Notes under the pieces: model-generated
Databases searched by the model: none
What the model was told of the DNA's origin: nothing
Seen by the model: only the letters and a program-made list of their open reading frames with translations
Shown here: positions 20,644 through 33,903 of the stretch, one piece after another
Layout of the letters: every line of letters starts with the position of its first letter
Position numbering within the stretch: position 1 is the stretch's first letter
Position numbers and translations under genes: made by a program
Origin: Candidatus Poribacteria bacterium
Lineage (GTDB): Bacteria > Poribacteria > WGA-4E > WGA-3G
Direction: 5' to 3'
NCBI GenBank assembly: GCA_022821965.1
Contig: JAJECN010000024.1
Coordinates: 51,112-115,111, forward strand
Length of the DNA: 64,000 nucleotides

Positions 20644-20706
20644 TTTCACACCCTAAAATGTCGGGACGGTTCCCATGCCGTCCCACATCTACTCTCTCAT
20701 CCCCGC

Positions 20707-22077
20707 ATGTTTACGCATCAAGGTCGCCTGTCCCTCAAAAGCCTACTGCTCTATTTTGTTCTACTCGCTTCGTTTTCACCGATGCACGGGTGGTGCAACG
20801 CTGAGCAGGAACTCAACAGCAGATTTGAACGCGGTGTTCGCTACCTTGATGAAGAACAGTACGATCTGGCACTCGCCGAATTCCAATCTATCCGAAGAGA
20901 ATTTGCGACATCCGAAAGTGTTGGCAGTCTTGCCGAATGCTACGTCGGTATTGTCCATCAAGAACTTAATAATCTGAACGAGGCAGGGACGGCATATCAC
21001 AAGGCATTGGCACTGAAAGCACCACAACAGGTGCACGGGAACGCCCACCTGCATTTAGGGATCGTTTACAAGACACAAGGTGAATTGTTGTCTGCTGAAA
21101 ACCACCTCAGCCAAGCACTCACACTGTTGCCCGAAACTGCAGAAGTCCATATTCATCTTGGGGATGTGTATGTGCTTCAACATCGACTGAATGCAGCCGA
21201 AAAGGCGTATCGTGAAGGCATCCGTTTAAACCCCGACCATACGGAATCCTACTATGGGTTGGGAAGGGTATCAGAACTGCAGAACCGCTTGCAACAGGCA
21301 ATGGAATATTACGACGCTGCACTCGCGCGAAACCAATATTGGGCACAAGCGTATTACCGCCGCGCCCTCACATATCGGAAACTTGGAGACAGCGAACAAG
21401 CCAAGGTCGCTATGGCACAGTTCCAGCACCTGAAAACTTATGAGGATACGGTCCATCAGTTTCGGGAGGCACTCTACGAGAATCCGAACTTGCCGATGCT
21501 GTACATCAAATTAGGGGAACTTCACGAGGCATATAACAATTTAACGGCAGCAGCCCGGGTTTACAAAATTGCCACACAGGTGCATCCGTCTAATCTGACA
21601 GTACACACGCATCTTGGCGAAGTGTTCATCAAACAACGGGCGTTTGAAAAAGCAGCTCTTGCCTACCAGAAAGCCACAGAAATCGCTCCATCCAATGCCC
21701 AGATATGGCTGAAGTTAGGTGCCATTTATATCAACCAGCAGCAGTTTGAATTAGCAATTTCGGTATTCAAACAAGCCATCGCTGTAGACAAAACAGCAGC
21801 GGAAGGGTATAACAACTTGGCGCGTGTGTATGCAGGACTTGGTAAAGAGATGCAGCAGGCAATTGACTTAGCTAAACATGCCGTCTCCTTGGCTCCAACT
21901 GCGAGACACTACGACACACTCGCGTATACCTATTACCGCAACGCACAATATGTGCAAGCGTTAGAAGCAATTCATCAAGCCATCGCACTGGCACCAGATG
22001 TAGGCGCATACAAGAAACTCCTATTAAAAATTCAGGAGGCGCACGTCACAAGCGGAACTGAAAGGAAAAATAGATGA
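20707..22077 (+). CDS. Tetratricopeptide repeat protein
   Basis: Multiple TPR motifs, e.g. AEVHIHLGDVYVLQHRLNAAEKAYREGIRLNPDHTESYYGLG. Confidence 0.9.
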   Translation: MFTHQGRLSLKSLLLYFVLLASFSPMHGWCNAEQELNSRFERGVRYLDEEQYDLALAEFQSIRREFATSESVGSLAECYVGIVHQELNNLNEAGTAYHKALALKAPQQVHGNAHLHLGIVYKTQGELLSAENHLSQALTLLPETAEVHIHLGDVYVLQHRLNAAEKAYREGIRLNPDHTESYYGLGRVSELQNRLQQAMEYYDAALARNQYWAQAYYRRALTYRKLGDSEQAKVAMAQFQHLKTYEDTVHQFREALYENPNLPMLYIKLGELHEAYNNLTAAARVYKIATQVHPSNLTVHTHLGEVFIKQRAFEKAALAYQKATEIAPSNAQIWLKLGAIYINQQQFELAISVFKQAIAVDKTAAEGYNNLARVYAGLGKEMQQAIDLAKHAVSLAPTARHYDTLAYTYYRNAQYVQALEAIHQAIALAPDVGAYKKLLLKIQEAHVTSGTERKNR

Positions 22078-22862
22078 AAAAAGGAATATGTATAGGTTCA
22101 TTACCCGGCAATTCAACCGAAGCGCGATTTAAACTCGCGAAAGAAGCGGGGTTTGACGGCGTTGAGATTGGCACCCTTGACAACGATACCGATAGACTCC
22201 AGACGAAAGAAATCGCAACACAACACCAATTGGAAGTGTTCAGCGTAATGAACAGCAAACACTGGGCATGTCCGCTGTCCGATGCAGATGATGCGGTGCG
22301 TGCTGAATCGCGAGACGGAATGCTTGATTCCATAGCAACCGCAACGACTGTCGGTGCGGACACTGTTTTACTCGTTCCCGCTGTTGTCAATGAGGCAACT
22401 CACTATGAAGCAGCGTATGAGCGTTCACAAGCAGAAATTCGTAAACTGGTTCCAATAGCAGCAGAAAAAGGTATTACAATTGCACTTGAGAACGTTTGGA
22501 ATAAATTTCTACTCAGCCCGATGGAATTCTCGCAGTACCTTGATGAATTCGAGAGTGAGACGATAACAGCCTATTTCGATGTCGGTAATATTGTGTTGTA
22601 CGGATATCCACAACACTGGATTCGCTCTCTCGGAAGTCGTATTTCTAAAGTACACGTCAAAGGTTTCAATGCAAACGAAAATCGGTTCACTTACCTGATT
22701 GAAGACTGTACAATTGATTGGAACGCTGTCATGGCGGCATTTGAAGAGATCGGATATGATGACTACATGACAGCAGAACTACCAGTTGATGGAGACAATC
22801 CTGAAGGCAGGGTACACGGCATTAGCGACGATATGGATAGAATTATCGCTGGGAATGTATAA
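22074..22862 (+). CDS. Sugar phosphate isomerase/epimerase (AP endonuclease family 2 TIM barrel)
   Basis: ATGA overlap with upstream gene; ARFKLAKEAGFDGVEIG, ITIALENVWN, AYFDVGNIVLYG, VHVKGFN. Confidence 0.85.
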   Translation: MKKGICIGSLPGNSTEARFKLAKEAGFDGVEIGTLDNDTDRLQTKEIATQHQLEVFSVMNSKHWACPLSDADDAVRAESRDGMLDSIATATTVGADTVLLVPAVVNEATHYEAAYERSQAEIRKLVPIAAEKGITIALENVWNKFLLSPMEFSQYLDEFESETITAYFDVGNIVLYGYPQHWIRSLGSRISKVHVKGFNANENRFTYLIEDCTIDWNAVMAAFEEIGYDDYMTAELPVDGDNPEGRVHGISDDMDRIIAGNV

Positions 22863-22983
22863 ACCAAATTAAATGGTATAGCGGATAGAAGCGTTTCTGT
22901 GTTTTTAACCTAACTGAGAACTTTTATCATCCTGATTATGGACAAGAAGTGCCAGCACATTTGAAAAAGGCATTACGAAATAA

Positions 22984-23775
22984 ATGGAAGTTATTATTCA
23001 ACCGACCTATGCGCAGCTTGTAGCAGTTTCGGCAGAAATCATCCGAGACGCGCTCCTAAAGAAACCGCATCTCGTTCTGGGGCTCGCTACCGGCAGCACA
23101 CCGATTGGGCTTTATGAGGCTCTGGTACGGATGCACAAAACAGAAGGTCTCGATTTTTCATCTGTGACGACGTTTAACTTGGATGAGTACGTCGGGATCC
23201 GCCCGAACCATCCATATAGTTACCACACCTTCATGAAAACTCACTTCTTTAACGCCATTAATATTCCCACCGAGAATTGCCATATCCCTCAGAGTACAGC
23301 TGAAGCACACGAAGAATTTTGTGAGAACTACGAAGAAGCAATCGTGAATGCAGGCGGCATTGATATCCAAGTACTTGGCATTGGAACAGATGGACACATC
23401 GGGTTTAACGAACCGAGTTCCTCCCTCGGATCTCGGACCCGCATTAAGACACTGACGCAGAGCACCTTGGAGGCAAACGCGCCACATTTCGGTGGAACCG
23501 TCGATGCAGTCCCCAAAATGGCAATCACAATGGGCGTAGGCACAATTATGGAAGCAAAACGGTGCCTACTTATGGCAAGCGGCGAATCGAAAGCCGAAGC
23601 GATTGCCCACGCTGTGGAGGGACCAATCACTGCGGAAGTTCCAGCCTCGGCGTTACAGATGCATCCACACACGGTGGTCATCATTGACGAGGCGGCGGCT
23701 TCCAATTTGAAACGCGCAGATTACTACAAACAGGCTTATGCAAACAAGCAGAAACTGTTGTCTCACCGAGAATAA
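22984..23775 (+). CDS. nagB: Glucosamine-6-phosphate deaminase
   Basis: LGLATGSTPIGLYEAL, FNLDEYVGI, GIGTDGHIGFNEPSSS. Confidence 0.95.
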   Translation: MEVIIQPTYAQLVAVSAEIIRDALLKKPHLVLGLATGSTPIGLYEALVRMHKTEGLDFSSVTTFNLDEYVGIRPNHPYSYHTFMKTHFFNAINIPTENCHIPQSTAEAHEEFCENYEEAIVNAGGIDIQVLGIGTDGHIGFNEPSSSLGSRTRIKTLTQSTLEANAPHFGGTVDAVPKMAITMGVGTIMEAKRCLLMASGESKAEAIAHAVEGPITAEVPASALQMHPHTVVIIDEAAASNLKRADYYKQAYANKQKLLSHRE

Positions 23776-23792
23776 AAGGGAGAAATATTGCG

Positions 23793-25259
23793 CTACAATT
23801 CCTGTTCATCGTGCAATCCGTACGCTTTTGCCTTCCGTTGGACTGTTCGTCGGCTTATTTTCAGGATTTCTGCGGCTTTTGCTTTATTATTGTCCACAGA
23901 TTCAAGCGTAGCTCGGAGTACCTCCCGGTTAATTTCATCAAGGGACATCCCAACTTTCACATTTAAACGCTGACCGTTCTCAATCGGATCCGCAGTCTCC
24001 CAGACATCCGGAACTGAGAGTAAGTTTGAAAACTCCGTTCCCGTTGCATTGAGAACGCGTTCGGGTAAATGGATTTGTCGGATGATTGATTGCGTAGACA
24101 TCACAACAATACCTTCAATGCAGTTTTTCAATTCGCGTACATTTCCCGGCCAGTCATATTTCATTAAAGTCCTGATAACTTCGGGTTCTATGGTTCTCAG
24201 AGCCTTACCGTTCTGCCGACAAAATTCTTCAAGAAAATCCTTAACGAGAAGCGGGACATCTTCAATACGTTCTTGAAGCGTCGGGAGATGGATAGGGATT
24301 ACGTTAAGTCGATCATAGAGGTCCGGGAGGAACTCTCGCTTTTCGGATGCGGCTTCCAAATCGTGGTTCGTGGCACATATAACGCGGACATCAACCTGAA
24401 TTGTTTTGTTACCACCAACGCGTTCAAACTCACGTTCCTCAAGAACACGCAAAAGACGGGCTTGATTGGAGAGGCTCAACTGCGAGACTTCGTCAAGAAA
24501 AAGGGTGCCACCGTGTGCAAGCTCAAATCTGCCTTTGCGTTGATTATACGCCCCACTGAACGCACCACGTTCATGACCGAAGAGTTCGGATTCGGCGAGG
24601 TTCTCGTTTAGCGTCGCACAATTAAAGGCAATAAGCGAACCGTGTCGCAAACTCCGGTGGTGAATCGCACGGGCGACCAATTCTTTGCCCGTACCACGTG
24701 CCCCGTAAATCATTACAGTTGCTTTTGTGGGCGCGATCTGGGTGATCATGTCGCGAATTTTGGTGATTTGAGGCGAATTCCCTGTCAGGCGCCGCAAGCC
24801 TTCTCTTTCATCTATTTGCGATTGTAACTGCCGATTTTCAAAGGCAAGGCGTTGATTTTCCAGCATTCTATGCAGAAGTGCTGTCAGATGCACAGGATTA
24901 ACCGGTTTCGGTAGGAAATAGGTGTCTTTGTACGCGAGCATCGCTTTAATACCGACATCAGTTTCCAGAACGTTGGGTTCCGTAATGAAAACCACACCTA
25001 CATCTGGGTGATGCTGTGCTGCCGCTTCCAACAGCGTTAATCCGTCAATACGCTCTGCTCTCAGTTGTGCAACGAGAATATCTACCTTGAGATGCTCAAT
25101 TTGATGAAATGCCTGATACATGTTCCCTGTAACAACGAGACGAAATCCTTTACCTGCAAGTGTCTCACAGACAAGCTCACGTTCAGTCCGGTCGGCGTCT
25201 ACAATAAGTATGGTTTTCTGGGCATTCATAATGCGAGCACCTTCCACAGATATTTTCAA
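23793..25259 (-). CDS. Sigma-54-dependent response regulator (NtrC family; start probably internal at MNAQKTILIVDADRTE)
   Basis: Receiver domain; GARGTGKELVARAIHHRS, ELFGHERGAFSGAYNQRKGRFE; C-terminal Fis-type HTH. Confidence 0.93.
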   Translation of the reverse strand: MKISVEGARIMNAQKTILIVDADRTERELVCETLAGKGFRLVVTGNMYQAFHQIEHLKVDILVAQLRAERIDGLTLLEAAAQHHPDVGVVFITEPNVLETDVGIKAMLAYKDTYFLPKPVNPVHLTALLHRMLENQRLAFENRQLQSQIDEREGLRRLTGNSPQITKIRDMITQIAPTKATVMIYGARGTGKELVARAIHHRSLRHGSLIAFNCATLNENLAESELFGHERGAFSGAYNQRKGRFELAHGGTLFLDEVSQLSLSNQARLLRVLEEREFERVGGNKTIQVDVRVICATNHDLEAASEKREFLPDLYDRLNVIPIHLPTLQERIEDVPLLVKDFLEEFCRQNGKALRTIEPEVIRTLMKYDWPGNVRELKNCIEGIVVMSTQSIIRQIHLPERVLNATGTEFSNLLSVPDVWETADPIENGQRLNVKVGMSLDEINREVLRATLESVDNNKAKAAEILKISRRTVQRKAKAYGLHDEQEL

Positions 25260-25388
25260 GATTCCGCTTAAAGTTTTTCATTGGAAAAAAATATTTGTTT
25301 AAAATTTTGAATTCAGGTAAACTATTAAAATTATACTATTACAATATACAGGGCGAAGAATTTTATTTGCACTTTTTCGGAGGAATGA

Positions 25389-26018
25389 ATGGATAAAAAA
25401 CTCAGCTCGCTATATAGACTCGGCGGGCTTACTGGTGTTTTGAGCGGCTTCCTTATGCTTGCGTCAAGTATTTGGTTTATTTTCGATTTATCGTCTATTT
25501 CTTCACTCTCACCAGACTTGGGAAAAATCGGGGCTTTTCACGGAATAGGGGTCGTTACGACACTTTTACTTATCCCAACCCTGTTAGCCGGTTACGGTTT
25601 ACTCTCTTCCGAAGCGAGTTCACGAAGTATTTTGGGAGCAAGCTTCGCCATCCCTTGGATTATCATAGAACTGATCGCCCACTGTTCGCAAACTGCGCCA
25701 TTAAACTCATTATCCGAACTTGCCGGTGAGCCTACCGCTGCAATTGGCACATCACTCTATGCTCTCTGGGCAGAGTGGGGCGAAGCACTCTTTATGACGG
25801 GGGCATTCCTCTGTACACTGCTATTACTCTGTTACGGTTCCGCACTTCATTCATGGGGAAACTCAATCGCGAGTTACCTATTTTTTCTTTCAATAATTGC
25901 CTTTCCAGTAGGTCTTTTCTTAAACCTTGGGGTCCAGTTGCATGTATTAATTCGAGGTATCGCCTTTTTATTCCTTGGAGGTATCCTCGTACAAGCACCA
26001 GATGAAGACGAGATATAA
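25389..26018 (+). CDS. Multi-pass membrane protein, DUF4386-like
   Basis: Several hydrophobic helices; LYRLGGLTGVLSGFLML. Confidence 0.55.
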   Translation: MDKKLSSLYRLGGLTGVLSGFLMLASSIWFIFDLSSISSLSPDLGKIGAFHGIGVVTTLLLIPTLLAGYGLLSSEASSRSILGASFAIPWIIIELIAHCSQTAPLNSLSELAGEPTAAIGTSLYALWAEWGEALFMTGAFLCTLLLLCYGSALHSWGNSIASYLFFLSIIAFPVGLFLNLGVQLHVLIRGIAFLFLGGILVQAPDEDEI

Positions 26019-26136
26019 CAGACGGCAGAATCGGAGCAATAACATTCTGCAACATTAACGTGTGAAAAGGACTCGGGACCCTTTAATATTAACCGTAGTC
26101 CCGATGTGCCATTAAACAGCTCTCACAGACCCTACA

Positions 26137-26905
26137 CTACGCATCTTCTTCATTTAGCAATCTTTCCAACTCTGCCAAAATATCCTCTTCGTCACTTTCT
26201 GCGTCAGTCTCCTCTGTTTCAAGTGATTCCAAATCGGATCGAAATTCTATGAGATTACTGAGATAGCGTTCGCGCGTAATATTTTCTGCCTCGCCGTGTT
26301 CCTCGCGTAAACATTCACCGCAGAATTCTCCAATCTGCCGAATCCCTGTGTCAATATGTTGTAGTGCTGCCGCTGTGTCATCTTCTTGTAGACTCAATTC
26401 CGCATTGGCGATGCTGTGCATCATGAGCATATAGCCTTTATACTGGTAACTCCGCCAAGCAATTTCGGAGGGCGCGCATTGGCGTGCCAAATTCGTTACA
26501 GCGATATTGGTAGCAGTATCACGCCGGACATCCTTCCACCGTTTGATGCCTGCAAATAGAAGATAGCGGGTATATCGATGAAAAGATTCCTCAAAGAGCA
26601 TTTCCCATTCCTCCGACTCTAATTGAAATCCTTCATGCGTGTTGTGTTCTTCTTCATAAGCTTTCAATTTCGCGAAGAAGTAATCATAATAGGAATCCAC
26701 ACCGTGCGGACGCATACCATCGGGTCTACCGGTCGCGTAAATACGCGAGATAGTGAAGGCATTGGGTTGTACGACGACAACCTCCCTACCGTCTTCAATC
26801 TGTAGAACACTCACCGGACGGTCCGCGTCAAGGTTCAGCATCTCAAGGATTCGATCAAAGGTCTGAACCCATCGAGTATTTCTTTGTATAGAATCGTTCG
26901 CCATT
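26137..26905 (-). CDS. Hypothetical protein, acidic C-terminus (start taken at MANDSIQRN)
   Basis: Long ORF downstream of carB on the same strand; the longer ORF start runs through a repeat. Confidence 0.6.
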
Positions 26906-26924
26906 TGTATATCCTTTTTATCGT

Positions 26925-27033
26925 TGTCAGTTTGCCTCGCAGGGAGAGTTGTCAGTTGTCGGTAACTCCTTATAGTAGGTGAGAACGCTTGCAACTGACA
27001 CACGCTTAACTGAAAACTGATAACCGATAACTA
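26925..27033. repeat. Heptad-arm interspersed repeat, copy 3
   Basis: gttgtcagttgtcggtaactcc...ttaactgaaaactgataaccgataactatta. Confidence 0.7.
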
Positions 27034-30000
27034 TTAAAGCATTTGAAAATAATCTTGAAGCGGCGTGACTGTAATATCTCCACGTTGCAACGCATCAATG
27101 GCGTTGACGGCTGCTGCTGCACCGGGGATCGTTGAGAAAATCGGAATATCATGCGCTATCGCCATTTCGCGAATTAAGAGTTCATTGGAACGATGCAAAT
27201 CGCCGGTTGGTGTATTAATAATTAAATCTACCGCATGATTTTTGATATAATCGTGAATCGTCGGTCTGCCTTTACCGATACTGAAAACGAGTTCTGACTC
27301 CATTCCGTTGCGGAGCAGCACCTTTGCTGTTCCATGTGTGGCAATGAGTTCAAAGCCCATGTCAGTCAGTTTTTTGGCAATGAAGATAATAGCACGCTTG
27401 TCTTTATTTTTAACACTGATAAAAACCTTGCCACCGATAGGCAACGTATAACCACACGCCTTTTGTGCCTTCGCAAAGGCGCGAGAAACATCTGTATCAA
27501 TTCCCATGACCTCGCCAGTTGACTTCATTTCGGGGCCTAAGCGCGTGTTTGAACCGGGAAAACGGTTAAAGGGAAATACCGGTGCCTTGACGCTGAAATA
27601 CGCAGGCTCAATCTCGCTCGTAAATCCAACTTCAGCAAGTGTCTTACCTGCCATCACACGCGCTGCCAGTTTTGCTAACGGTACACCAATCGCTTTACTC
27701 ACAAATGGAATGGTTCGTGAGGCGCGCGGATTCACTTCAAGCACATAAATCTCATCGTTCTTTATGGCATATTGGACATTCATTAAGCCACGGACACGTA
27801 GTGCTTTCGCCAAGGCGTAAGTGGAGGTCTTAAGGTTTTCAATCTGTTCATCTACGAGCGTATATGGGGGCAACACGCAATCGCTATCTCCCGAATGAAT
27901 GCCTGCCTCTTCAATATGCTCCATGATGCCACCGATGACAGTAAGGTCTCCATCCGATATCGCATCGACATCAACTTCAATCGCTTCCTCAAGATATTTG
28001 TCAATAAGCACAGGATGCTCTGGCGACGCTTGAACAGCAGACTGCATGTATTCATGCAGAAGTTCCTCGTCGTAAACTATTTGCATGGCACGTCCACCTA
28101 AAACATACGACGGACGGACAATCACAGGGTAACCGAGTGCAGCCGCAATAGGTGCGGCTTCCTCACTTGAAGTCGCAGTCCCGTTAGGTGGTTGCATTAA
28201 TCCAACGTCGTCTAACACCTCTTTGAAGAGCTGCCGATTCTCGGAACGCGCTATATCTTCAGGGCTTGTGCCAATTATCGGCATGCCTGCATTTTTGAGT
28301 GCGACAGCAAGGTTCAGCGGTGTCTGTCCACCAAACTGAACGATGACTCCTACCGGTTTTTCTTTGTGATAAATATTCAGAACGTCTTCACACGTCAATG
28401 GTTCAAAGTAGAGTCGATCAGAAGTGTCGTAATCGGTGCTAACAGTTTCCGGATTACTGTTTACCATGATGGTTTCATAACCATCGGTTTTGAGTGCGAG
28501 GGCAGCATGAACACAACAGTAGTCGAATTCGATCCCTTGTCCAATACGGTTCGGACCGCCACCGAGAATCATGATTTTGGGCTTATCAGATGGACGCACC
28601 TCATCTTCACTGGAACAAGTTGAATAATAGTAGGGTGTTTCCGCTTCAAACTCAGCAGCACAGGTGTCCACGGTTTTGAAAGTCGCCTCAATGCCAAGTT
28701 TTGTTCGACATTTGCGAATGGCTTCTTCAGACACGTCATAGATGTCCCCCAGCTGCCGATCAGAAAATCCAAACTGCTTTGCCTGATGAAGGAGTTTTTT
28801 CGTGGTTGTGCCATCTGTTTCATGTTCCGGTGGTACTTGACTTGTCGCAGAACTTTGCAAACGCTGCCCTATATGTTGCCGTGTATCGGGTTCCGACAAA
28901 GTCTTTTCAAAGTCTACAATTTCTTTCAAATTGTAGAGGAAAAACGGGTCGATATGTGTGTAGGCATAGATTTCCTCAATGCTCATTCCACGTGCAAGGG
29001 CAGCTTTGATATAAAAGATGCGTTTGACATTTGGGATACTCAACTTGCTCGGAAGTTCAGACAGCGGCAGCGCATCAAGTGGATGGTTATCTAAGCCGGA
29101 CCAGCCGGTTTCCAACGAGCGTAAGCCTTTCTGTAACGCCTCTTTAAAGGTTCTACCGATAGCCATCGCTTCACCGACGGATTTCATCTGTGTTGTGAGC
29201 GTTTCATCAGTCCCTTGGAACTTTTCAAACGCCCATCTCGGAATTTTGACCACAACGTAGTCAATTGTCGGTTCAAAGCAGGCAGGCGTTTCAGCGGTAA
29301 TATCGTTCGGAATTTCATCCAAATTATAACCGACAGCGAGTTTCGCTGCGATTTTCGCAATTGGAAATCCAGTGGCTTTTGATGCAAGTGCAGAACTCCG
29401 AGAAACGCGGGGGTTCATCTCAATAACCACCTGTTTCCCAGTTTTCGGATCGACAGCAAACTGGATATTGGAGCCGCCGGTGTCAACGCCAATCTCACGG
29501 ATAATCTTAATTGCCGAATCCCGCATCAGTTGATATTCCTTATCCGTCAATGTTTGGATAGGCGCGACGGTAATACTATCACCCGTGTGGACCCCCATAG
29601 CATCAACGTTTTCAATGGAACATATAATGACAACGTTGTCCGCTCCATCCCGCATTACCTCCAACTCGAATTCCTTCCACCCGATGACAGACTCTTCGAT
29701 GAGCAGTTCACTGATTGGGCTTAGGGCGAGTCCCGCCGTGACCATTTTTTCATATTCTTCGATGTTGTAAGCGATACCGCCACCCGTACCACCAAGCGTA
29801 AAGGCAGGACGGATAATCGCAGGGAAGCCGATCTGCCCAATAAGGGCAAGTGCCTCTGGCACGGAGTGTGCAATGCCACTCTGTGGAACGGCCAGCCCAA
29901 TTTTTGTCATCGCCTCTTTGAAAAGGGCACGGTCCTCCGCTTTCTGGATAGCGGGCAGTTTTGCACCAATCAGCTCAACCGCGTACTTATCTAACACCCC

Positions 30001-30315
30001 CGATTCTGCAAGTTCAACAGATACGTTCAAAGCAGTTTGTCCACCGAGGGTCGGCAGCAACGCTTGCGGTCGCTCCTTGGCAATTACGAGCTCCACTGTA
30101 TCCGCAGTAATCGGTTCGATGTACGTTTGATCGGCAAAGTCCGGATCGGTCATGATAGTAGCAGGATTACTATTGACAAGGGTAATCTCATACCCTTCCT
30201 CCTTAAGTGCCTTACACGCCTGCGTTCCGGAGTAATCAAACTCGCACGCCTGCCCGATAATAATCGCACCGGATCCGATAATTAAGATTTTTTCTATGTC
30301 TGTTCGCTTTGGCAT
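27034..30315 (-). CDS. carB: Carbamoyl-phosphate synthase large subunit
   Basis: [58 protein letters not shown]. Confidence 0.97.
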   Translation of the reverse strand: MPKRTDIEKILIIGSGAIIIGQACEFDYSGTQACKALKEEGYEITLVNSNPATIMTDPDFADQTYIEPITADTVELVIAKERPQALLPTLGGQTALNVSVELAESGVLDKYAVELIGAKLPAIQKAEDRALFKEAMTKIGLAVPQSGIAHSVPEALALIGQIGFPAIIRPAFTLGGTGGGIAYNIEEYEKMVTAGLALSPISELLIEESVIGWKEFELEVMRDGADNVVIICSIENVDAMGVHTGDSITVAPIQTLTDKEYQLMRDSAIKIIREIGVDTGGSNIQFAVDPKTGKQVVIEMNPRVSRSSALASKATGFPIAKIAAKLAVGYNLDEIPNDITAETPACFEPTIDYVVVKIPRWAFEKFQGTDETLTTQMKSVGEAMAIGRTFKEALQKGLRSLETGWSGLDNHPLDALPLSELPSKLSIPNVKRIFYIKAALARGMSIEEIYAYTHIDPFFLYNLKEIVDFEKTLSEPDTRQHIGQRLQSSATSQVPPEHETDGTTTKKLLHQAKQFGFSDRQLGDIYDVSEEAIRKCRTKLGIEATFKTVDTCAAEFEAETPYYYSTCSSEDEVRPSDKPKIMILGGGPNRIGQGIEFDYCCVHAALALKTDGYETIMVNSNPETVSTDYDTSDRLYFEPLTCEDVLNIYHKEKPVGVIVQFGGQTPLNLAVALKNAGMPIIGTSPEDIARSENRQLFKEVLDDVGLMQPPNGTATSSEEAAPIAAALGYPVIVRPSYVLGGRAMQIVYDEELLHEYMQSAVQASPEHPVLIDKYLEEAIEVDVDAISDGDLTVIGGIMEHIEEAGIHSGDSDCVLPPYTLVDEQIENLKTSTYALAKALRVRGLMNVQYAIKNDEIYVLEVNPRASRTIPFVSKAIGVPLAKLAARVMAGKTLAEVGFTSEIEPAYFSVKAPVFPFNRFPGSNTRLGPEMKSTGEVMGIDTDVSRAFAKAQKACGYTLPIGGKVFISVKNKDKRAIIFIAKKLTDMGFELIATHGTAKVLLRNGMESELVFSIGKGRPTIHDYIKNHAVDLIINTPTGDLHRSNELLIREMAIAHDIPIFSTIPGAAAAVNAIDALQRGDITVTPLQDYFQML

Positions 30316-30317
30316 GA

Positions 30318-30362
30318 TTTGTTTTCGGTTATTGGTTGTCGGTCATCGGTTAAGAAGTTTTC
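30318..30362. repeat. Heptad-arm repeat, partial copy
   Basis: gttttcggttattggttgtcggtcatcggttaagaag upstream of carB; no clear second arm. Confidence 0.5.
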
Positions 30363-30415
30363 GTTTAGAATAAAGTCTGAAAATAAGTGGACGCTTTAAG
30401 AAAACACAAAACATC

Positions 30416-31675
30416 TCACCTGCGCTGGCGAGGTTTGGAACCTCGCCCTTTCGTTGGTGTATAGATAATTATGGGCTTTACTATAAATGACTGCTGACGA
30501 CCCTCTTCCCCCATCATTTCCGTAAAACGTGAAAATAGATAACTTGCATCATGCGGACCGGGTGATGCCTCCGGATGATACTGCACAGAAAAAATGGGAT
30601 ACTCCCGATGCTGTATCCCTTCAAGTGTGTCATCATTTAGATTAATATGTGTAACGTCAACGCTATTTGGTAGTGAATCAATATCAACACAGAACCCGTG
30701 GTTTTGCGAGGTGATTTCAACCCGATCGGTCTCAAGGTGTTTGACAGGTTGATTCGCACCCCGATGTCCAAACTTCAGTTTGAACGTTTTCCCACCAAGG
30801 GCAAGTCCCAAAAGTTGATGCCCCAGACAGATACCGAAAAGCGGTTTTTTGCCCATTAATCCTTGAATTGTCTCAATGGCATAGTCAACTGGCATTGGAT
30901 CACCCGGACCGTTCGATAGGAACACACCATCCGGTTCCGCCGCGAGAATCTCTTCAGCAGTCGTTTTCGCTGGTACCACTTGCACCTGACATCCGTGCTC
31001 AGTGAGTTGACGTAAGATATTGTATTTAATACCGAAATCAAGAGCAACGACGCGATATTTGGAAATGTGGCTTTCGGTTTTCGGATTTTGGCTATCAGTA
31101 AGAAAACTCTGATGTGCATCGGATCCCTCTTTCTGACTGCTGACTGCTGATTGCTGACCGCTGTCTTGTTGCTGCCATGCATACGAGCTTGGACACGTCA
31201 CCCGATGCACCAAGTCCCAACCTACCAAACCGTGCCACGCTTTAGCTTTCTCTACAAGAGACTCAGGATTCAGATCTTCCGTAGAGAGACATCCATTCAT
31301 TACCCCATGAACTCGGAGACGACGGGTGAGCGCACGAGTATCGATCCCTTGGATCCCAATAATACCGTGTTCTGATAAGTAGGAATCTAAACTCCATTTT
31401 GAACGCCAATTGCTATAGTACGCGCTGTATTCACGAACAACAAACCCTTCCACCTGAGGACCGATGGATTCCACGTCTGCTTCGTTACAACCGTAATTGC
31501 CAATCAATGGATATGTCATCGTCACGATCTGTCCTTTGTAAGAGGGATCGGTCAAAACTTCCTGATAACCCGTCATACTTGTATTAAAGACAACCTCGCC
31601 GAGGGTTTCACCCGTCGCCCCAAATTGCTCACCTTCAAAAACTGTTCCGTCCGCTAACGCGAGAATCGCTTTCAT
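30416..31675 (-). CDS. carA: Carbamoyl-phosphate synthase small subunit, with a repeat-derived linker insertion and repeat-derived C-terminal tail
   Basis: [70 protein letters not shown]. Confidence 0.95.
   Translation of the reverse strand: MKAILALADGTVFEGEQFGATGETLGEVVFNTSMTGYQEVLTDPSYKGQIVTMTYPLIGNYGCNEADVESIGPQVEGFVVREYSAYYSNWRSKWSLDSYLSEHGIIGIQGIDTRALTRRLRVHGVMNGCLSTEDLNPESLVEKAKAWHGLVGWDLVHRVTCPSSYAWQQQDSGQQSAVSSQKEGSDAHQSFLTDSQNPKTESHISKYRVVALDFGIKYNILRQLTEHGCQVQVVPAKTTAEEILAAEPDGVFLSNGPGDPMPVDYAIETIQGLMGKKPLFGICLGHQLLGLALGGKTFKLKFGHRGANQPVKHLETDRVEITSQNHGFCVDIDSLPNSVDVTHINLNDDTLEGIQHREYPIFSVQYHPEASPGPHDASYLFSRFTEMMGEEGRQQSFIVKPIIIYTPTKGRGSKPRQRR
31070..31168. repeat. Heptad-arm repeat inside carA
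   Basis: ctttcggttttcggattttggctatcagtaagaa...ctgactgctgactgctgattgctgaccgctgtc. Confidence 0.65.
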
Positions 31676-31772
31676 TTTTCTAATTTTCCTTGCGGTTCGT
31701 TTAGACGGATTGCGGGAAGAACAGTTCTCTCCGTATATCCGCCTGCGCTGTTGTTGCAGGCTACGCGCTTTT

Positions 31773-33646
<1,874 letters not shown>

Positions 33647-33666
33647 CTATGCAATCTCTTAATAAC

Positions 33667-33702
33667 AAAAAAGCCCCTCCCGCCTGATGTGACGAGAAAG
33701 GC
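33667..33702 (-). terminator. Leader attenuator terminator upstream of pyrR
   Basis: Minus strand GCCTTTCTCG-tcacatcagg-CGGGAGGGGC-TTTTTT. Confidence 0.75.
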
Positions 33703-33762
33703 ATCATCCAAATAATTCCGATGGACAGGCTAACTTTTGGCTCCGATTCAAATTCCGATCTT

Positions 33763-33789
33763 GCATCCTTTTTTCAACCTCTCTGGATT
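33763..33789 (-). promoter_or_regulatory. PyrR mRNA-binding site (anti-antiterminator)
   Basis: Minus strand AATCCAGAGAGGTTGAAAAAAGGATGC matches the classic UCCAGAGAGGYU..AAGGAU PyrR binding loop; lies ahead of the pyrR terminator. Confidence 0.8.
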
Positions 33790-33903
33790 GGATTAAAAAG
33801 GGTTTTATTAATATTAACACCTTAATTTCTTATATTATATCATATTTATATGTTAATTGCAAACTTTTTTATTTTTTTTAGGCGCGATATCAAACTTCTG
33901 TGA

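Noticed and set aside
22862-22900. Fragment resembling the ATACC MITE end (aatggtata)
   Set aside because: Too short and only one end seen; may be chance.
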